Shown here: positions 23,920 to 32,259 of the stretch, piece by piece
Position numbering within the stretch: the first letter of the stretch is position 1
How the letters are laid out: each line of letters opens with the position of its first letter
NCBI GenBank assembly: GCA_002394385.1
Contig: DGTS01000035.1
Location: 1 to 50,332 of the forward strand
Length of the DNA: 50,332 bases
DNA from: Prevotella sp. UBA4330
GTDB lineage: Bacteria; Bacteroidota; Bacteroidia; Bacteroidales; Bacteroidaceae
Reading direction: 5' to 3'
Notes under the pieces: generated by a model
Database searches by the model: none
Told to the model about the DNA's origin: nothing
Seen by the model: only the letters and a program-made list of their open reading frames with translations
Program-made: the position numbers and the translations under genes

Positions 23920-24180
23920 ATGGATAATTACGAAGATACAAGCGTAGAGAATCAGGAGCAGGAAGTGCTGGTAAAACGTCCCGACCACAGGATGCATCGC
24001 AAGGAAAAAGATTCTAACAGGTACTTTGTCTTGCGCAACTGGCTGAACACGTTCTTCATACTTGGGGCCATTGTCGGCATGTGTGTGTATTTCTTTGGCA
24101 ACCGCGACATCGGAACATACATCGTGATGGCTTCTATGGTTCTGAAATTTGTTGAATGTATCTTCCGCGTAATGAAATAA
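23920..24180 (+). CDS. Small membrane protein, unknown function
   Basis: An 86-residue protein with a charged N-terminal 38 residues and two membrane segments (WLNTFFILGAIVGMCVYFF and GTYIVMASMVLKFVECIF). The next gene begins at the base after its stop (TAAATG). The abutting junction suggests coupled translation with the porin. No family recognised. Confidence 0.75.
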   Translation: MDNYEDTSVENQEQEVLVKRPDHRMHRKEKDSNRYFVLRNWLNTFFILGAIVGMCVYFFGNRDIGTYIVMASMVLKFVECIFRVMK

Positions 24181-26514
24181 ATGAAGAAAGTTCTCTCTAT
24201 CTTATATTTGCTCATTGCCATTACTGCTAACGTGATGGCACAAGAAGACTATACCTCCATTAACGAAGATGGAGAGATAATGAATGCTTCGCAGCGGAGG
24301 AACAGAAGCGACTCGCTGGGTGTCAAGCATAAGGAGATTCCCAAAGGACTGAAGGTGTGGACTGTTGACGAACGCTTCGGCGACAGGCAGATGGCTGTGC
24401 CCGACACTATGCCACACATGTACATGAATTCTATTTTCAACACAGGTCTGCGCGGGGAATATAACTCTCTCGGCAATGTTGGCTCGCCACGGCAGAACCG
24501 TATCGTGGCCGACCGCAAGACGCGAGGTCATTTCATCTTTATAAATCCATACGACTATTTTATCACTCAGCCGGATGAACTGCATTTCACCAATACGTTT
24601 TCGCCTATAACCAATGTTTCTTTCAATACTGCAGGAAACAGGACCAACGGTGAGGATCATCTGAAAGCATTGTTCGCTGTGAATGCTGGAAAGAAACTTG
24701 GAGTTGGTTTCAAGTTCGACTATATATATGGTCGCGGATATTATCAGGAGCAGAGTACGAGCCACTTTAACTATACCATGTTCGGCTCTTACCTTGGTGA
24801 ACGGTATCAGGCACATCTTATACTCTCTACAAACCATGAGAAAGTGACTGAGAACGGCGGTATTACTGACGACAGATACATCACTCACCCAGAGATATAT
24901 GATGACAACTATCGTTCAGACGAGATTCATACTGTGCTCAGGAAGAACTGGAACCGCAATGACAACCAGCATATATTCCTCTCACACCGTTATAGTGTAG
25001 GTTTCAACCGCAAGGTTCCAATGACCGAGGAGGAGATTAAGGCAAGGAAGTTTGCCATCGAGTCGAAGAGAGAGAATGATGCGGCAAAATCAAAAGAGCA
25101 AGAGCGCAGAAGAGCAATGCGTGCCGGACGAGACTTCGATGAAAATGCATATGACAACCAGAAGGTGTATGCTGGCCGTCCCGATGATGCCAAAATCGTA
25201 GGTGACGAGCCTGTTGACTCCTTGTCAAAAGAACAGGAAGGTCGTGTCCTTGTTACAGACAAGGCAATGGCCGACAGTCTTATTGCCGCCGACTTGAAGG
25301 CAAAGGAAGACACGTCGTGGTTAAAGAACGAGTATGTGCCTGTGACGAGTTTCATCCATACACTGCATTTCGACAACTACAAGCGCATCTATGAGGCTTA
25401 CGAAACACCGAATGATTTCTATGCAAACACATACTATAATCTGGGAAGACTGACTGGTGATTCCATTTATGATAAGACAAGGCATTACGAACTGAAGAAC
25501 ACGTTTGCCGTGGCACTGCTTGAAGGATTCAACAAGTGGGCAAAAGCCGGATTGAAAGCATTCGTAACATCTGACATGAGGCACTTCGTGTTGCCAAATG
25601 AAGAGGCAAGAGACTGTGTTTACAACGAACACACACTGAGCATAGGAGGACAACTGAGCAAGACTGCTGGCCGTGCTCTGCACTATAACGTTACTGCCGA
25701 GACATGGTTGATGGGCGAGGATGCCGGTCAGTTGCGCCTTGATGCAGCGGCTGATTTCAATTTCCCGTTGCTGGGAGATACAGTAAGAGTGGCGGCACTG
25801 GCTTATTTCCATCGGCTTAATCCCACTTTCTACTTCCGTCACTATCATGCACGACATCTGTGGTGGGACAACGACGACCTGTCACAGGAAATCCGTACGC
25901 GAATAGAGGGTAGGCTATCGTTGAGAAAAACCAAGACAACACTGCGCGTAGTGGCAGAAACACTGAAGAATTACACATATTTCGGACAGAAATACACCGT
26001 AACTGATGATTTCTTGAGAACGGGGAACGATGTGGCAGTAAGGCAACACAGCGGCAACATAAGCCTACTGACAGCGCAACTGAGTCAGGACTTCAAGGTG
26101 GGACCGCTCTGCTGGGAGACCGTCTTGACCTATCAGAAGTCGAGCAACACAGATGTTCTGCCTGTGCCGGCACTTAACATTTACACCAATCTGTATCTTA
26201 ACTTCAGGATAGCGCGTGTGTTGCGATGCGATCTTGGCGCCGACCTCCGTTATTTCACGAAATACTATGCTCCCGACTACTGCCCGTCGCTAGGACAGTT
26301 TACGGTACAGGAGAACGAGGAAAGTCGTGTTGAACTGGGCAATTACCCGATTGTAAATGTTTACGCAAACCTTCACCTGAAACACACGAGGTTCTTTGTG
26401 ATGATGAGCCATGTGAATGCAGGAACGGGTAAGACCAATTATTTCCTCACACCACATTACCCTCTGAACGAGCGAATACTGCGATTTGGTGTTTCTTGGA
26501 ATTTCTTCAATTGA
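24181..26514 (+). CDS. Putative outer-membrane porin (Porin_10 type)
   Basis: A 777-residue protein with signal peptide MKKVLSILYLLIAITANVMAQ, an N-terminal region with FNTGLRGEYNSLGNVGSPRQNRI, and a long series of alternating strands with aromatic residues. It ends in RFGVSWNFFN, a typical beta-barrel terminal phenylalanine signal. It fits the Bacteroidetes putative porin family (Porin_10). A strongly charged segment of about 85 residues (about 282-365, with EEEIKARKF, RENDAAKSKEQERRRAMR and DKAMADSLIAADLKAKED) interrupts the barrel and probably forms a long loop or periplasmic part. Four bases separate its stop from that of the convergent menA. Confidence 0.82.
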   Translation: MKKVLSILYLLIAITANVMAQEDYTSINEDGEIMNASQRRNRSDSLGVKHKEIPKGLKVWTVDERFGDRQMAVPDTMPHMYMNSIFNTGLRGEYNSLGNVGSPRQNRIVADRKTRGHFIFINPYDYFITQPDELHFTNTFSPITNVSFNTAGNRTNGEDHLKALFAVNAGKKLGVGFKFDYIYGRGYYQEQSTSHFNYTMFGSYLGERYQAHLILSTNHEKVTENGGITDDRYITHPEIYDDNYRSDEIHTVLRKNWNRNDNQHIFLSHRYSVGFNRKVPMTEEEIKARKFAIESKRENDAAKSKEQERRRAMRAGRDFDENAYDNQKVYAGRPDDAKIVGDEPVDSLSKEQEGRVLVTDKAMADSLIAADLKAKEDTSWLKNEYVPVTSFIHTLHFDNYKRIYEAYETPNDFYANTYYNLGRLTGDSIYDKTRHYELKNTFAVALLEGFNKWAKAGLKAFVTSDMRHFVLPNEEARDCVYNEHTLSIGGQLSKTAGRALHYNVTAETWLMGEDAGQLRLDAAADFNFPLLGDTVRVAALAYFHRLNPTFYFRHYHARHLWWDNDDLSQEIRTRIEGRLSLRKTKTTLRVVAETLKNYTYFGQKYTVTDDFLRTGNDVAVRQHSGNISLLTAQLSQDFKVGPLCWETVLTYQKSSNTDVLPVPALNIYTNLYLNFRIARVLRCDLGADLRYFTKYYAPDYCPSLGQFTVQENEESRVELGNYPIVNVYANLHLKHTRFFVMMSHVNAGTGKTNYFLTPHYPLNERILRFGVSWNFFN

Positions 26515-26517
26515 CCT

Positions 26518-27417
26518 TTATGTTAGCAGAATGCCTATTGAAACAAGCAGGCCATAGATGAACATGTTGCGTGCTGTGTCGCCGAGGACTCTGTTAAGTT
26601 CCGCGCCATGGTCTATACTTACCATCTTTCTATATGCAAAATAGTGCAGAACAACGTACAATGCAGGCAAGGCAACGGCCAAGAAATGACCGCCAACTGC
26701 GTAAATCGTGCCCATAAGAAATGCTATTATGCCGAGTGCGAGATAGAAATATCGGCTGAGGTTAGCGCCCATGTGAACGCATAGAGTCATCTTTTTTGCG
26801 CGGCGGTCGTTGTCAATGTCGCGGTAGTTGTTCACAACAAGCAGTGTGTCGATTACCAAACCGCAGGCGAGGGAGGCAACAAACACCAGCAAAGTCACTG
26901 TTCTTGTTTCAATGTAATAAGGTATGCACACGGGAACGATGCCGAAAAAAACTATCACAAGAATGTCGCCCATTCCGAGATAACTGAGGCTGGTGGTGTA
27001 TAGGAAACAGAAAACGACGCACACCAGTCCGATAAGAATCATTTCAAGACCGCCGTAGAAAATCAGAGGCAGACCGATAATGCATGCGAGAGTGGTGGTG
27101 AGAATGATTGCCAGGCGCATCGCCTCGCTGCTCACCCATCCTTGTGCGCAGGCGCGTTTCGGTCCCAGACGTGTGTCATCGTCATTGCCGCGGATATAAT
27201 CGAAATAGTCGTTAATGAAATTTGCATCTATCTGCATAATGAAGGCAAAAAGCATGCAGAGCATCGCAGGCAGCCATGCGAAGGTGCCGCATGTACGCAG
27301 GTCGGCATAAGCGAGCGACAAACCAATCATCACGGGGACTGCAGCGCCAGTCAGGGTCTTAGGTCGGGCAGCGAGCAGCCATGCCTTTGGCGAGTTCTTT
27401 TTAACTGTATCTTCCAT
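26518..27417 (-). CDS. menA: 1,4-dihydroxy-2-naphthoate polyprenyltransferase
   Basis: A 299-residue membrane enzyme of the UbiA family that attaches the isoprenoid chain in menaquinone synthesis. It begins WLLAARPKTLTGAAVPV, the MenA signature. The first Asp-rich motif, NFINDYFDYIRGNDD at about 67-81, binds the diphosphate through magnesium, and a second is VVNNYRDIDNDRRAKKMTL. About eight hydrophobic helices are visible. The ATG at 27417 was chosen because the upstream extension covers the promoter (TAATTTTG at 27438-27445, minus strand) and lacks homology-like sequence. Confidence 0.93.
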   Translation of the reverse strand: MEDTVKKNSPKAWLLAARPKTLTGAAVPVMIGLSLAYADLRTCGTFAWLPAMLCMLFAFIMQIDANFINDYFDYIRGNDDDTRLGPKRACAQGWVSSEAMRLAIILTTTLACIIGLPLIFYGGLEMILIGLVCVVFCFLYTTSLSYLGMGDILVIVFFGIVPVCIPYYIETRTVTLLVFVASLACGLVIDTLLVVNNYRDIDNDRRAKKMTLCVHMGANLSRYFYLALGIIAFLMGTIYAVGGHFLAVALPALYVVLHYFAYRKMVSIDHGAELNRVLGDTARNMFIYGLLVSIGILLT

Positions 27418-27437
27418 AATCTTTGCGAAAAACGTTG

Positions 27438-27465
27438 CAAAATTAAACATAAATATGTACATTTG
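27438..27465. promoter_or_regulatory. Back-to-back promoter boxes of menA and the HD gene
   Basis: TAATTTTG on the minus strand (27438-27445) and TACATTTG on the plus strand (27458-27465) lie 12 bases apart, with leaders of 20 and 21 bases. Two polymerases could not bind both at once. Confidence 0.65.
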
Positions 27466-27486
27466 CAAGCAATAAACCAATTTTGT

Positions 27487-28122
27487 ATGGACAACAGTGT
27501 CAGTCTCGATTTGATGGAGTTTATAGAGAAGAACATACTTCCACGATACAGTGAGTTCGACAAGGCTCACAACATGGAGCATGTGACGCGCGTCGTAAGG
27601 CGTTCGCTCGAAATTGCGCGCAAGTTGGGCGCCGACCTAAACATGGCATACACCGTTGCCGCATACCACGACCTCGGGCTTTCAGGCCCGCGTGCTGTAC
27701 ATCATATCACCAGCGGTAAAATTCTCATTGCGGATGCCCGGCTTAAGCGTTGGTTCTCGCAGGAACAGATGAAGATAATGAAAGAGGCTGTCGAGGACCA
27801 TCGTGCATCGGCGAGTCATGCTCCCCGCAGCATTTACGGAAAGATAGTTGCCGAGGCTGACCGTGACCTGGAGCCAGAGAAAGTGTTTCGCCGTACGGTG
27901 CAGTTCGGGCTTTCCAACTATGCAGAAATGGACAAGGAGCAACAGTGGAGACGCTTCTGCGAGCACATGGAGAACAAGTACTCGCAGAACGGATATATCA
28001 AACTGTGGATTTCTGGCTCGCCAAACGAACAGAGCCTGCGGGTAATACGCAAGACAATAGAGGACAAGAGAATGTTGCGTGAGGTGTTCGACAGGATTTA
28101 CGATGAGGAAAAAACCATTTAA
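27487..28122 (+). CDS. HD-domain phosphohydrolase
   Basis: A 211-residue metal-dependent phosphohydrolase. The HD set is visible: H32 in HNMEHVTRV, H61-D62 in AAYHDLG, H105 in VEDHRAS and D125 in VAEADRD. These bind a divalent metal, and such small proteins hydrolyse nucleotides or phosphate esters; the substrate is not predictable. The ATG at 27487 lies 21 bases behind a promoter box; the longer frame upstream overlaps menA and was rejected. A lipoprotein gene follows after 12 bases. Confidence 0.85.
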   Translation: MDNSVSLDLMEFIEKNILPRYSEFDKAHNMEHVTRVVRRSLEIARKLGADLNMAYTVAAYHDLGLSGPRAVHHITSGKILIADARLKRWFSQEQMKIMKEAVEDHRASASHAPRSIYGKIVAEADRDLEPEKVFRRTVQFGLSNYAEMDKEQQWRRFCEHMENKYSQNGYIKLWISGSPNEQSLRVIRKTIEDKRMLREVFDRIYDEEKTI

Positions 28123-28134
28123 ATTATCAAAGAT

Positions 28135-28782
28135 ATGAAAAAGATTCTAGGCATTTTATCACTTTCTGCGACAATGCTTCTGAGCGGTTGTGGCGGACTT
28201 ACGGGAATGGGAACAACTACTGGCCAAAGCGGCACCGGTGTGCTGGGCAGCATTCTTGGGGCTGCCACCGATGGCGAGACGTTGTCAAACATCATCTACA
28301 ATGTTATCGGATTGTCGAAACTGAACGAGCAAGACCTCTACGGCACGTGGGTATATGAGTCGCCGGGATGTGCCTTTACAAGTGACAAACTGCTGGCTCA
28401 GGCTGGCGGTGAGGTGGCTTCGAAGCGTATTGAAGACGAACTGCAGCAGACATACACCAAACTTGGCATCAACAGCGGCAACACCTCGTTCACATTTAAT
28501 CAGGACAAGACGTTCAGCGCAAATATAGGCGGCAAGAAAATCAACGGCACCTATGTTTACAACAAGGCTGACAGTTCAATCAAGTTTAAGACTCTGTTGC
28601 TCTCTACTACGGGCTATGTCACCCGCAATGCACAAGGAGTGAGCGTTGTCTTTGAGTCAAAGAAACTGCTCAACGTGCTGCAACTGATTGCCTCGATGAG
28701 CGGCAACAGCACACTTTCAACCATTGGCGACCTCAGCAAGAACTACGATGGCGTTCGCCTGGGCTTTGACTTGAGAAAGTAG
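28135..28782 (+). CDS. DUF4923-type lipoprotein
   Basis: A 215-residue lipoprotein: signal MKKILGILSLSATMLLSGC (lipobox LSGC), a Gly/Thr-rich linker, then LYGTWVYESPGCAFTSDKLLAQAGGEVA, the DUF4923 pattern common in Bacteroidales. The domain resembles lipocalin-like proteins that begin with GTW. The cellular role is unknown. It follows the HD gene closely and ends at a strong hairpin. Confidence 0.75.
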   Translation: MKKILGILSLSATMLLSGCGGLTGMGTTTGQSGTGVLGSILGAATDGETLSNIIYNVIGLSKLNEQDLYGTWVYESPGCAFTSDKLLAQAGGEVASKRIEDELQQTYTKLGINSGNTSFTFNQDKTFSANIGGKKINGTYVYNKADSSIKFKTLLLSTTGYVTRNAQGVSVVFESKKLLNVLQLIASMSGNSTLSTIGDLSKNYDGVRLGFDLRK

Positions 28783-28788
28783 AGTTTG

Positions 28789-28864
28789 AGAAAAGAGGAA
28801 GGAGAACACTTTTAGAGATATGCTGTATGGCATGCTCTTGAAGGTGTTCTCCTTCCTCTTTTCT
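28789..28864. terminator. Bidirectional terminator hairpin with 21-bp perfect stem
   Basis: The arms at 28789-28809 and 28844-28864 are exact reverse complements over 21 bases, one purine and one pyrimidine. The loop adds AGAG/CTCT and ATGC/GCAT pairing. It separates convergent genes and has T-rich sequence on the plus side. Confidence 0.85.
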
Positions 28865-28877
28865 GTCTCTTCTCTTT

Positions 28878-29048
28878 CTATGACATGAAGTAGATGTAGT
28901 AAACCACGCCGAGTATTGCCATTATGACAAGCATCACAATGCTCTTTATCAGACAACTGGCCACCTTCTTCATTAGCAGGAACACTGCCACCAATACTAC
29001 TATTCCAAACAGATAGTAAAGGAAATCACTATATATAAAATTCTCCAT
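28878..29048 (-). CDS. 56-residue single membrane protein
   Basis: A short frame reading MENFIYSDFLYYLFGIVV, then LVAVFLLMKKVAS and SIVMLVIMAILGVVYYIYFMS. Two hydrophobic segments flank a short basic loop (MKKVASCLIK). It starts 31 bases behind the rluA stop on the same strand and ends right before the hairpin at 28789-28864, which makes it a plausible second gene of that transcript. Codon use has good third positions (GTG, CTG, ATC). No family recognised; easily missed because of its length. Confidence 0.65.
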   Translation of the reverse strand: MENFIYSDFLYYLFGIVVLVAVFLLMKKVASCLIKSIVMLVIMAILGVVYYIYFMS

Positions 29049-29079
29049 AATCGTTATTTGCTAATAATTTCAACACTAA

Positions 29080-29970
29080 TCACTTCACAAAGAAACATTG
29101 CGGCACTGGCGTCGAGAACTCCATGCGCTCGCCTGTCACTGGATGATAGAAGCACAGAACGTAGGCGTGAAGGCACAGCCGGCCTGCTGGATTGTCGCCG
29201 TTGCCGTATTTCACGTCGCCACATACGGGATGGCCCATGTCGGCAGCATGTACGCGTATCTGGTTTTTCCTGCCTGTCTCCAGACGAAACTCCACCAGCG
29301 ACCTCTCGCCCAGCGTCTCGATAGTTCTGAAATGAGTCACGGCATACTTACCGCCGTTGTCAACAGGCGAAGAATAGGTGATATATGCAGCATTGTCCTT
29401 AAGCCAGTTGGCAATGGTGCCTTCTTCATGTTCCATCTTGCCCGACAGCAGTGCAACATAACGGCGGTCGTAAACGCTGCCGTGCCAGTCGCGTTCCAGT
29501 GCTTGCTCTGTCTGCATGTCCTTTGTGTATATCATCAGTCCGCTGGTGTCGCGGTCCAGGCGGTGAACAACATGAGCATGACACCGCTGGCGCGACTTGT
29601 GGAAATAGTCGTCGAGTACAGTCTTGACGTTGAGCGACGAATGGCCCGCAGCCATAGACAGTATGCCCACAGCCTTGTCAACGACAACGAGATACTGGTC
29701 TTCATAAACAATCTTGACATAGCGGCTGCGCAGAATGTTCAGGTTGCGCTTGGTCTTGCTCACCGCCACGCGCATGCCTGGCACAAGCGGAAAGTCGTGG
29801 CGTGTCTGGCATGTCTTGCCGACAAGAACGCCGTGACCTTGCAGTGTGGCCTTTATCTTCGAACGGCTCTGTCCCTGGAGGCGCTCGAGCAGAAATTCAA
29901 GCAGCGGCTGCTCCTTTGTAACATCGAAGTACTGGTAGTCACCGCCTTGTTTTATAACATTTCTCTTCAT
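29080..29970 (-). CDS. RluA-family pseudouridine synthase
   Basis: A 296-residue RNA-modifying enzyme. An S4-like RNA-binding part occupies about 23-70 (LLEFLLERLQGQSRSKIKATLQGHGVLV). The catalytic block VVHRLDRDTSGLMIYTK holds D139, the residue that attacks uridine. FRLETGRKNQIRVHAADMGHPVCGD is the second family block. The RNA target is unknown. The box TAATTTTG (29978-29985, minus strand) lies 7 bases before the ATG, so the mRNA has little or no leader. The 56-residue gene follows. Confidence 0.92.
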   Translation of the reverse strand: MKRNVIKQGGDYQYFDVTKEQPLLEFLLERLQGQSRSKIKATLQGHGVLVGKTCQTRHDFPLVPGMRVAVSKTKRNLNILRSRYVKIVYEDQYLVVVDKAVGILSMAAGHSSLNVKTVLDDYFHKSRQRCHAHVVHRLDRDTSGLMIYTKDMQTEQALERDWHGSVYDRRYVALLSGKMEHEEGTIANWLKDNAAYITYSSPVDNGGKYAVTHFRTIETLGERSLVEFRLETGRKNQIRVHAADMGHPVCGDVKYGNGDNPAGRLCLHAYVLCFYHPVTGERMEFSTPVPQCFFVK

Positions 29971-30093
29971 TGCGGTGCAAAATTACAGAAAAATGAGTTA
30001 ACAACAAAATAAAATGTGAAACAATGCCGCAGAACGTGTCAAAGGAAATGCCGTTGGGCAACAACATGCCATTTTCTTGAATGTTGCTGCGCC

Positions 30094-30190
30094 AGTACGT
30101 GACGTTCGGACTCCCAGTACGTGGCGTTCGGACTCCCAGTACGTGATGTTCGGACTGGCAGTCCGAAGCGTTAGTACTGAATCGCGTACT
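30094..30190 (+). repeat. 22-base palindromic repeat cluster, copy 3
   Basis: Three direct units at 30094, 30116 and 30138, then an inverted unit at 30160-30178 that has decayed in the middle, and a further partial copy (CGCGTACT) to 30190. It has the same order as copy 1. It lies between two genes read leftward. Confidence 0.85.
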
Positions 30191-30212
30191 CATTGCCGCG
30201 ATGCATAAAAGA

Positions 30213-30244
30213 AAGGGCATCGAGAATCCCCGATGCCCTTTTGT
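30213..30244. terminator. Terminator of the 11-residue-repeat lipoprotein gene
   Basis: AAGGGCATCG (30213-30222) pairs with CGATGCCCTT (30231-30240), with T-rich sequence on both sides. It lies 75 bases downstream of the minus-strand lipoprotein gene. Confidence 0.8.
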
Positions 30245-30319
30245 ATGTTTAAATGAAGATGAAAGTGCGGGAAAAAGAAATCTCTATGCCCCTTCACTCT
30301 CTCGCTTCAGTACTTCTCA

Positions 30320-30913
30320 TTAGAGTCCCAGACCCTTAACTGCTTTGCTTGCAGCCTTGTCAGCAGCCTCGTTAATCTTGTCGGCAGCCTTCTGCTTAGC
30401 GGCGTCAACAGCCTCGTTTGTCTTCTGCTTGGCAGCGTCAACAGCAGCATCAGCCTTCTCCTGTGCAGCGTTAGCAGCATCCTGGATGCCAGCCTTTGCG
30501 CCTTCTACAGCCTCCTCGCCAGCGCCAAGAGCGTCAACAGGGATAGCCTTAACACCGTCAACGAGTTTGTTCAGAGCCTCATTCTCGCCTACAACGCTCT
30601 TTACGGTCTCTGCATTGTTGGTAAGCCAGTCTTGAACCTGCTTTACAAGAGACTTAGCCTCTTCGAGTTTGCCCTCTTTCTTCAGAGTCTCAATCTTCTC
30701 GTTGATAGTAGCAAGAGCAGCCTGCATACCGTTAGCATCCTTAGCGTCGAGTTTCGACTGGAGGTCTTTAGTTACGTCCTCGGCAACATTCTCAACGGCT
30801 GGAGTAGCGGTAGAGTCGGCAGCATTGGCGTCACCCTTTGCTGAGTTAGTACAACTTGCAAATGAAATTGCAGCGGCAGCAACTGCCATAAACAATACTT
30901 TCTTCATAATCAT
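30320..30913 (-). CDS. Lipoprotein with LEA-like 11-residue repeats
   Basis: A 197-residue (or 195 from the second Met) lipoprotein. The signal ends in the lipobox FASC. The middle is helical with charged coiled-coil character (KLDAKDANGMQAALATINEKIETLKKEGKLEEAKSLVKQV). The C-terminal third is built from 11-residue steps, QEKADAAVDAA, KQKTNEAVDAA, KQKAADKINEA and ADKAASKAVKG, which resembles LEA or apolipoprotein-type amphipathic repeats. It probably lies along a membrane or the cell wall. Function is unknown. A TATATTTG box is at 30952-30959 on the minus strand. Confidence 0.75.
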   Translation of the reverse strand: MIMKKVLFMAVAAAAISFASCTNSAKGDANAADSTATPAVENVAEDVTKDLQSKLDAKDANGMQAALATINEKIETLKKEGKLEEAKSLVKQVQDWLTNNAETVKSVVGENEALNKLVDGVKAIPVDALGAGEEAVEGAKAGIQDAANAAQEKADAAVDAAKQKTNEAVDAAKQKAADKINEAADKAASKAVKGLGL

Positions 30914-31110
30914 GTTTGTTTTAAAGGTTTGAATAAGTTTTAAATCGGGTGCAAATATAAATCAAATTAGTGTTCGTTGTGATTTTTGTTTAGAACGTTT
31001 AACATTTAATTTTTGAAGAGAAGACGGTGACATGGCGGCGACAGTCAATCTGCTCAAGGACGAACTAATGTTTTCTGTTTGTACAGTCTTTGCGATGCAA
31101 TCGTGAATAT

Positions 31111-31264
31111 AGGCTGTGCCTCGGAAATAAAAAAGAATAAATTCATTTTGTATTTCGCTCGGTTTGCACTAACATTGCCACTTCGTGACGAACTTAGGCT
31201 GCACCTCAACAATAAAAATAAATAATATTATTTTGTATTGTGTTCGGTTTGCACTAACTTTGCA
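31111..31264 (+). promoter_or_regulatory. Tandem-duplicated promoter region, 85-base period
   Basis: Copy A (31111-31179) and copy B (31196-31264) share AGGCTG, CCTC, an A-rich tract, ATTTTGTATT, TCGGTTTGCACTAAC and the box position. Copy B has TTTG (31232-31235), 19 bases, TAACTTTG (31255-31262) and is intact. Copy A has TTTG, 19 bases, TAACATTG and is damaged by one base. The ATG is four bases after the intact box. The rest of the 353-base gap (30914-31110) holds only the minus-strand box near 30952. Confidence 0.7.
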
Positions 31265-31266
31265 GC

Positions 31267-32250
31267 ATGAAACAAATCAGATGGGGCTTTATTGGATGCG
31301 GTGAGGTCACTGAAAAGAAGTCGGGACCTGCATTCCGCGATGTGGAAGGTTCGGATGTCGTTGCCGTCATGGGGCGCAATGCGGTCAAAACCCGCATGTA
31401 TGCCGAGAGACACAAGATACCGAAGTGGTACACCGATGCGTCGGAGTTGATTGAAGACACGGATGTCAATGCCATATACATAGCGACTCCTCCCTCGAGC
31501 CATGCCACATATGCTATAATGTCAATGCGTGCCGGCAAGCCTGTCTATGTGGAGAAACCGCTGGCTGCAAGTTATGACGACTGCGCACGCATAAATAGGG
31601 TGAGCGAACAGACGGGCGTTCCTTGTTTCGTGGCTTATTACAGGCGCTATCTTCCTTATTTCATCAAGGTGATGGATATTGTCAATTCTGGCAAGATAGG
31701 CAAGATAATGGATGTCCAGATTAGTTTCTCTTGTCCCCCTCGCGAACTTGACTATTCTTCTCAGGAAAATCTTCCATGGCGCCTTCAGCCCGATATTGCA
31801 GGAGGCGGCTATTTCTATGACCTGGCTCCCCATCAACTAGACCTGCTACAGTATATGTTCGGTGTCATTGTCAAGGCAGAAGGAATCTGCAGCAATCGCG
31901 GCGGTCTCTATAAGGCAGAGGACAATATCAGCGCATGCTTCCAGTTCGAGTCGGGCATCTGTGGCAGCGGTTCATGGTGCTTCGTTGGACATGAGTCATC
32001 TCGCGATGACCGTATAAAAGTCATCGGCGATGCAGGAATGCTGTCGTTCTCGGTGTTCGATTATGCTCCTATTGACCTTATCACCAGCGAGGGACGCTCG
32101 AGCATCGTGGTGCCTAATCCGCCTTACGTCCAGTTGCCTATCATTAAGAGCGTCATAGAACATCTTCAAGGTTTGGGCGTCTGTGAGTGCACCAGCGTTT
32201 CGGGTACGCCTGTTAACTGGGTGATGGACAGAATACTGGGTAAATTCTAA
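31267..32250 (+). CDS. Gfo/Idh/MocA-family NAD(P)-dependent oxidoreductase
   Basis: A 327-residue protein. The Rossmann loop is WGFIGCGEVTEKKSGPAF at 6-23, the cofactor-proximal lysine is in VEKPLA (K97), and the C-terminal sugar-binding domain contains AGGGYFYDLAPHQLDLLQYMFG, the usual His-containing block. Such enzymes oxidise or reduce a sugar or cyclitol hydroxyl. The substrate is not predictable and no pathway genes adjoin. The ATG follows the promoter box by four bases, so a leaderless mRNA is likely. The DUF4421 gene follows after nine bases in the same frame. Confidence 0.88.
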   Translation: MKQIRWGFIGCGEVTEKKSGPAFRDVEGSDVVAVMGRNAVKTRMYAERHKIPKWYTDASELIEDTDVNAIYIATPPSSHATYAIMSMRAGKPVYVEKPLAASYDDCARINRVSEQTGVPCFVAYYRRYLPYFIKVMDIVNSGKIGKIMDVQISFSCPPRELDYSSQENLPWRLQPDIAGGGYFYDLAPHQLDLLQYMFGVIVKAEGICSNRGGLYKAEDNISACFQFESGICGSGSWCFVGHESSRDDRIKVIGDAGMLSFSVFDYAPIDLITSEGRSSIVVPNPPYVQLPIIKSVIEHLQGLGVCECTSVSGTPVNWVMDRILGKF

Positions 32251-32259
32251 CAAATACCA

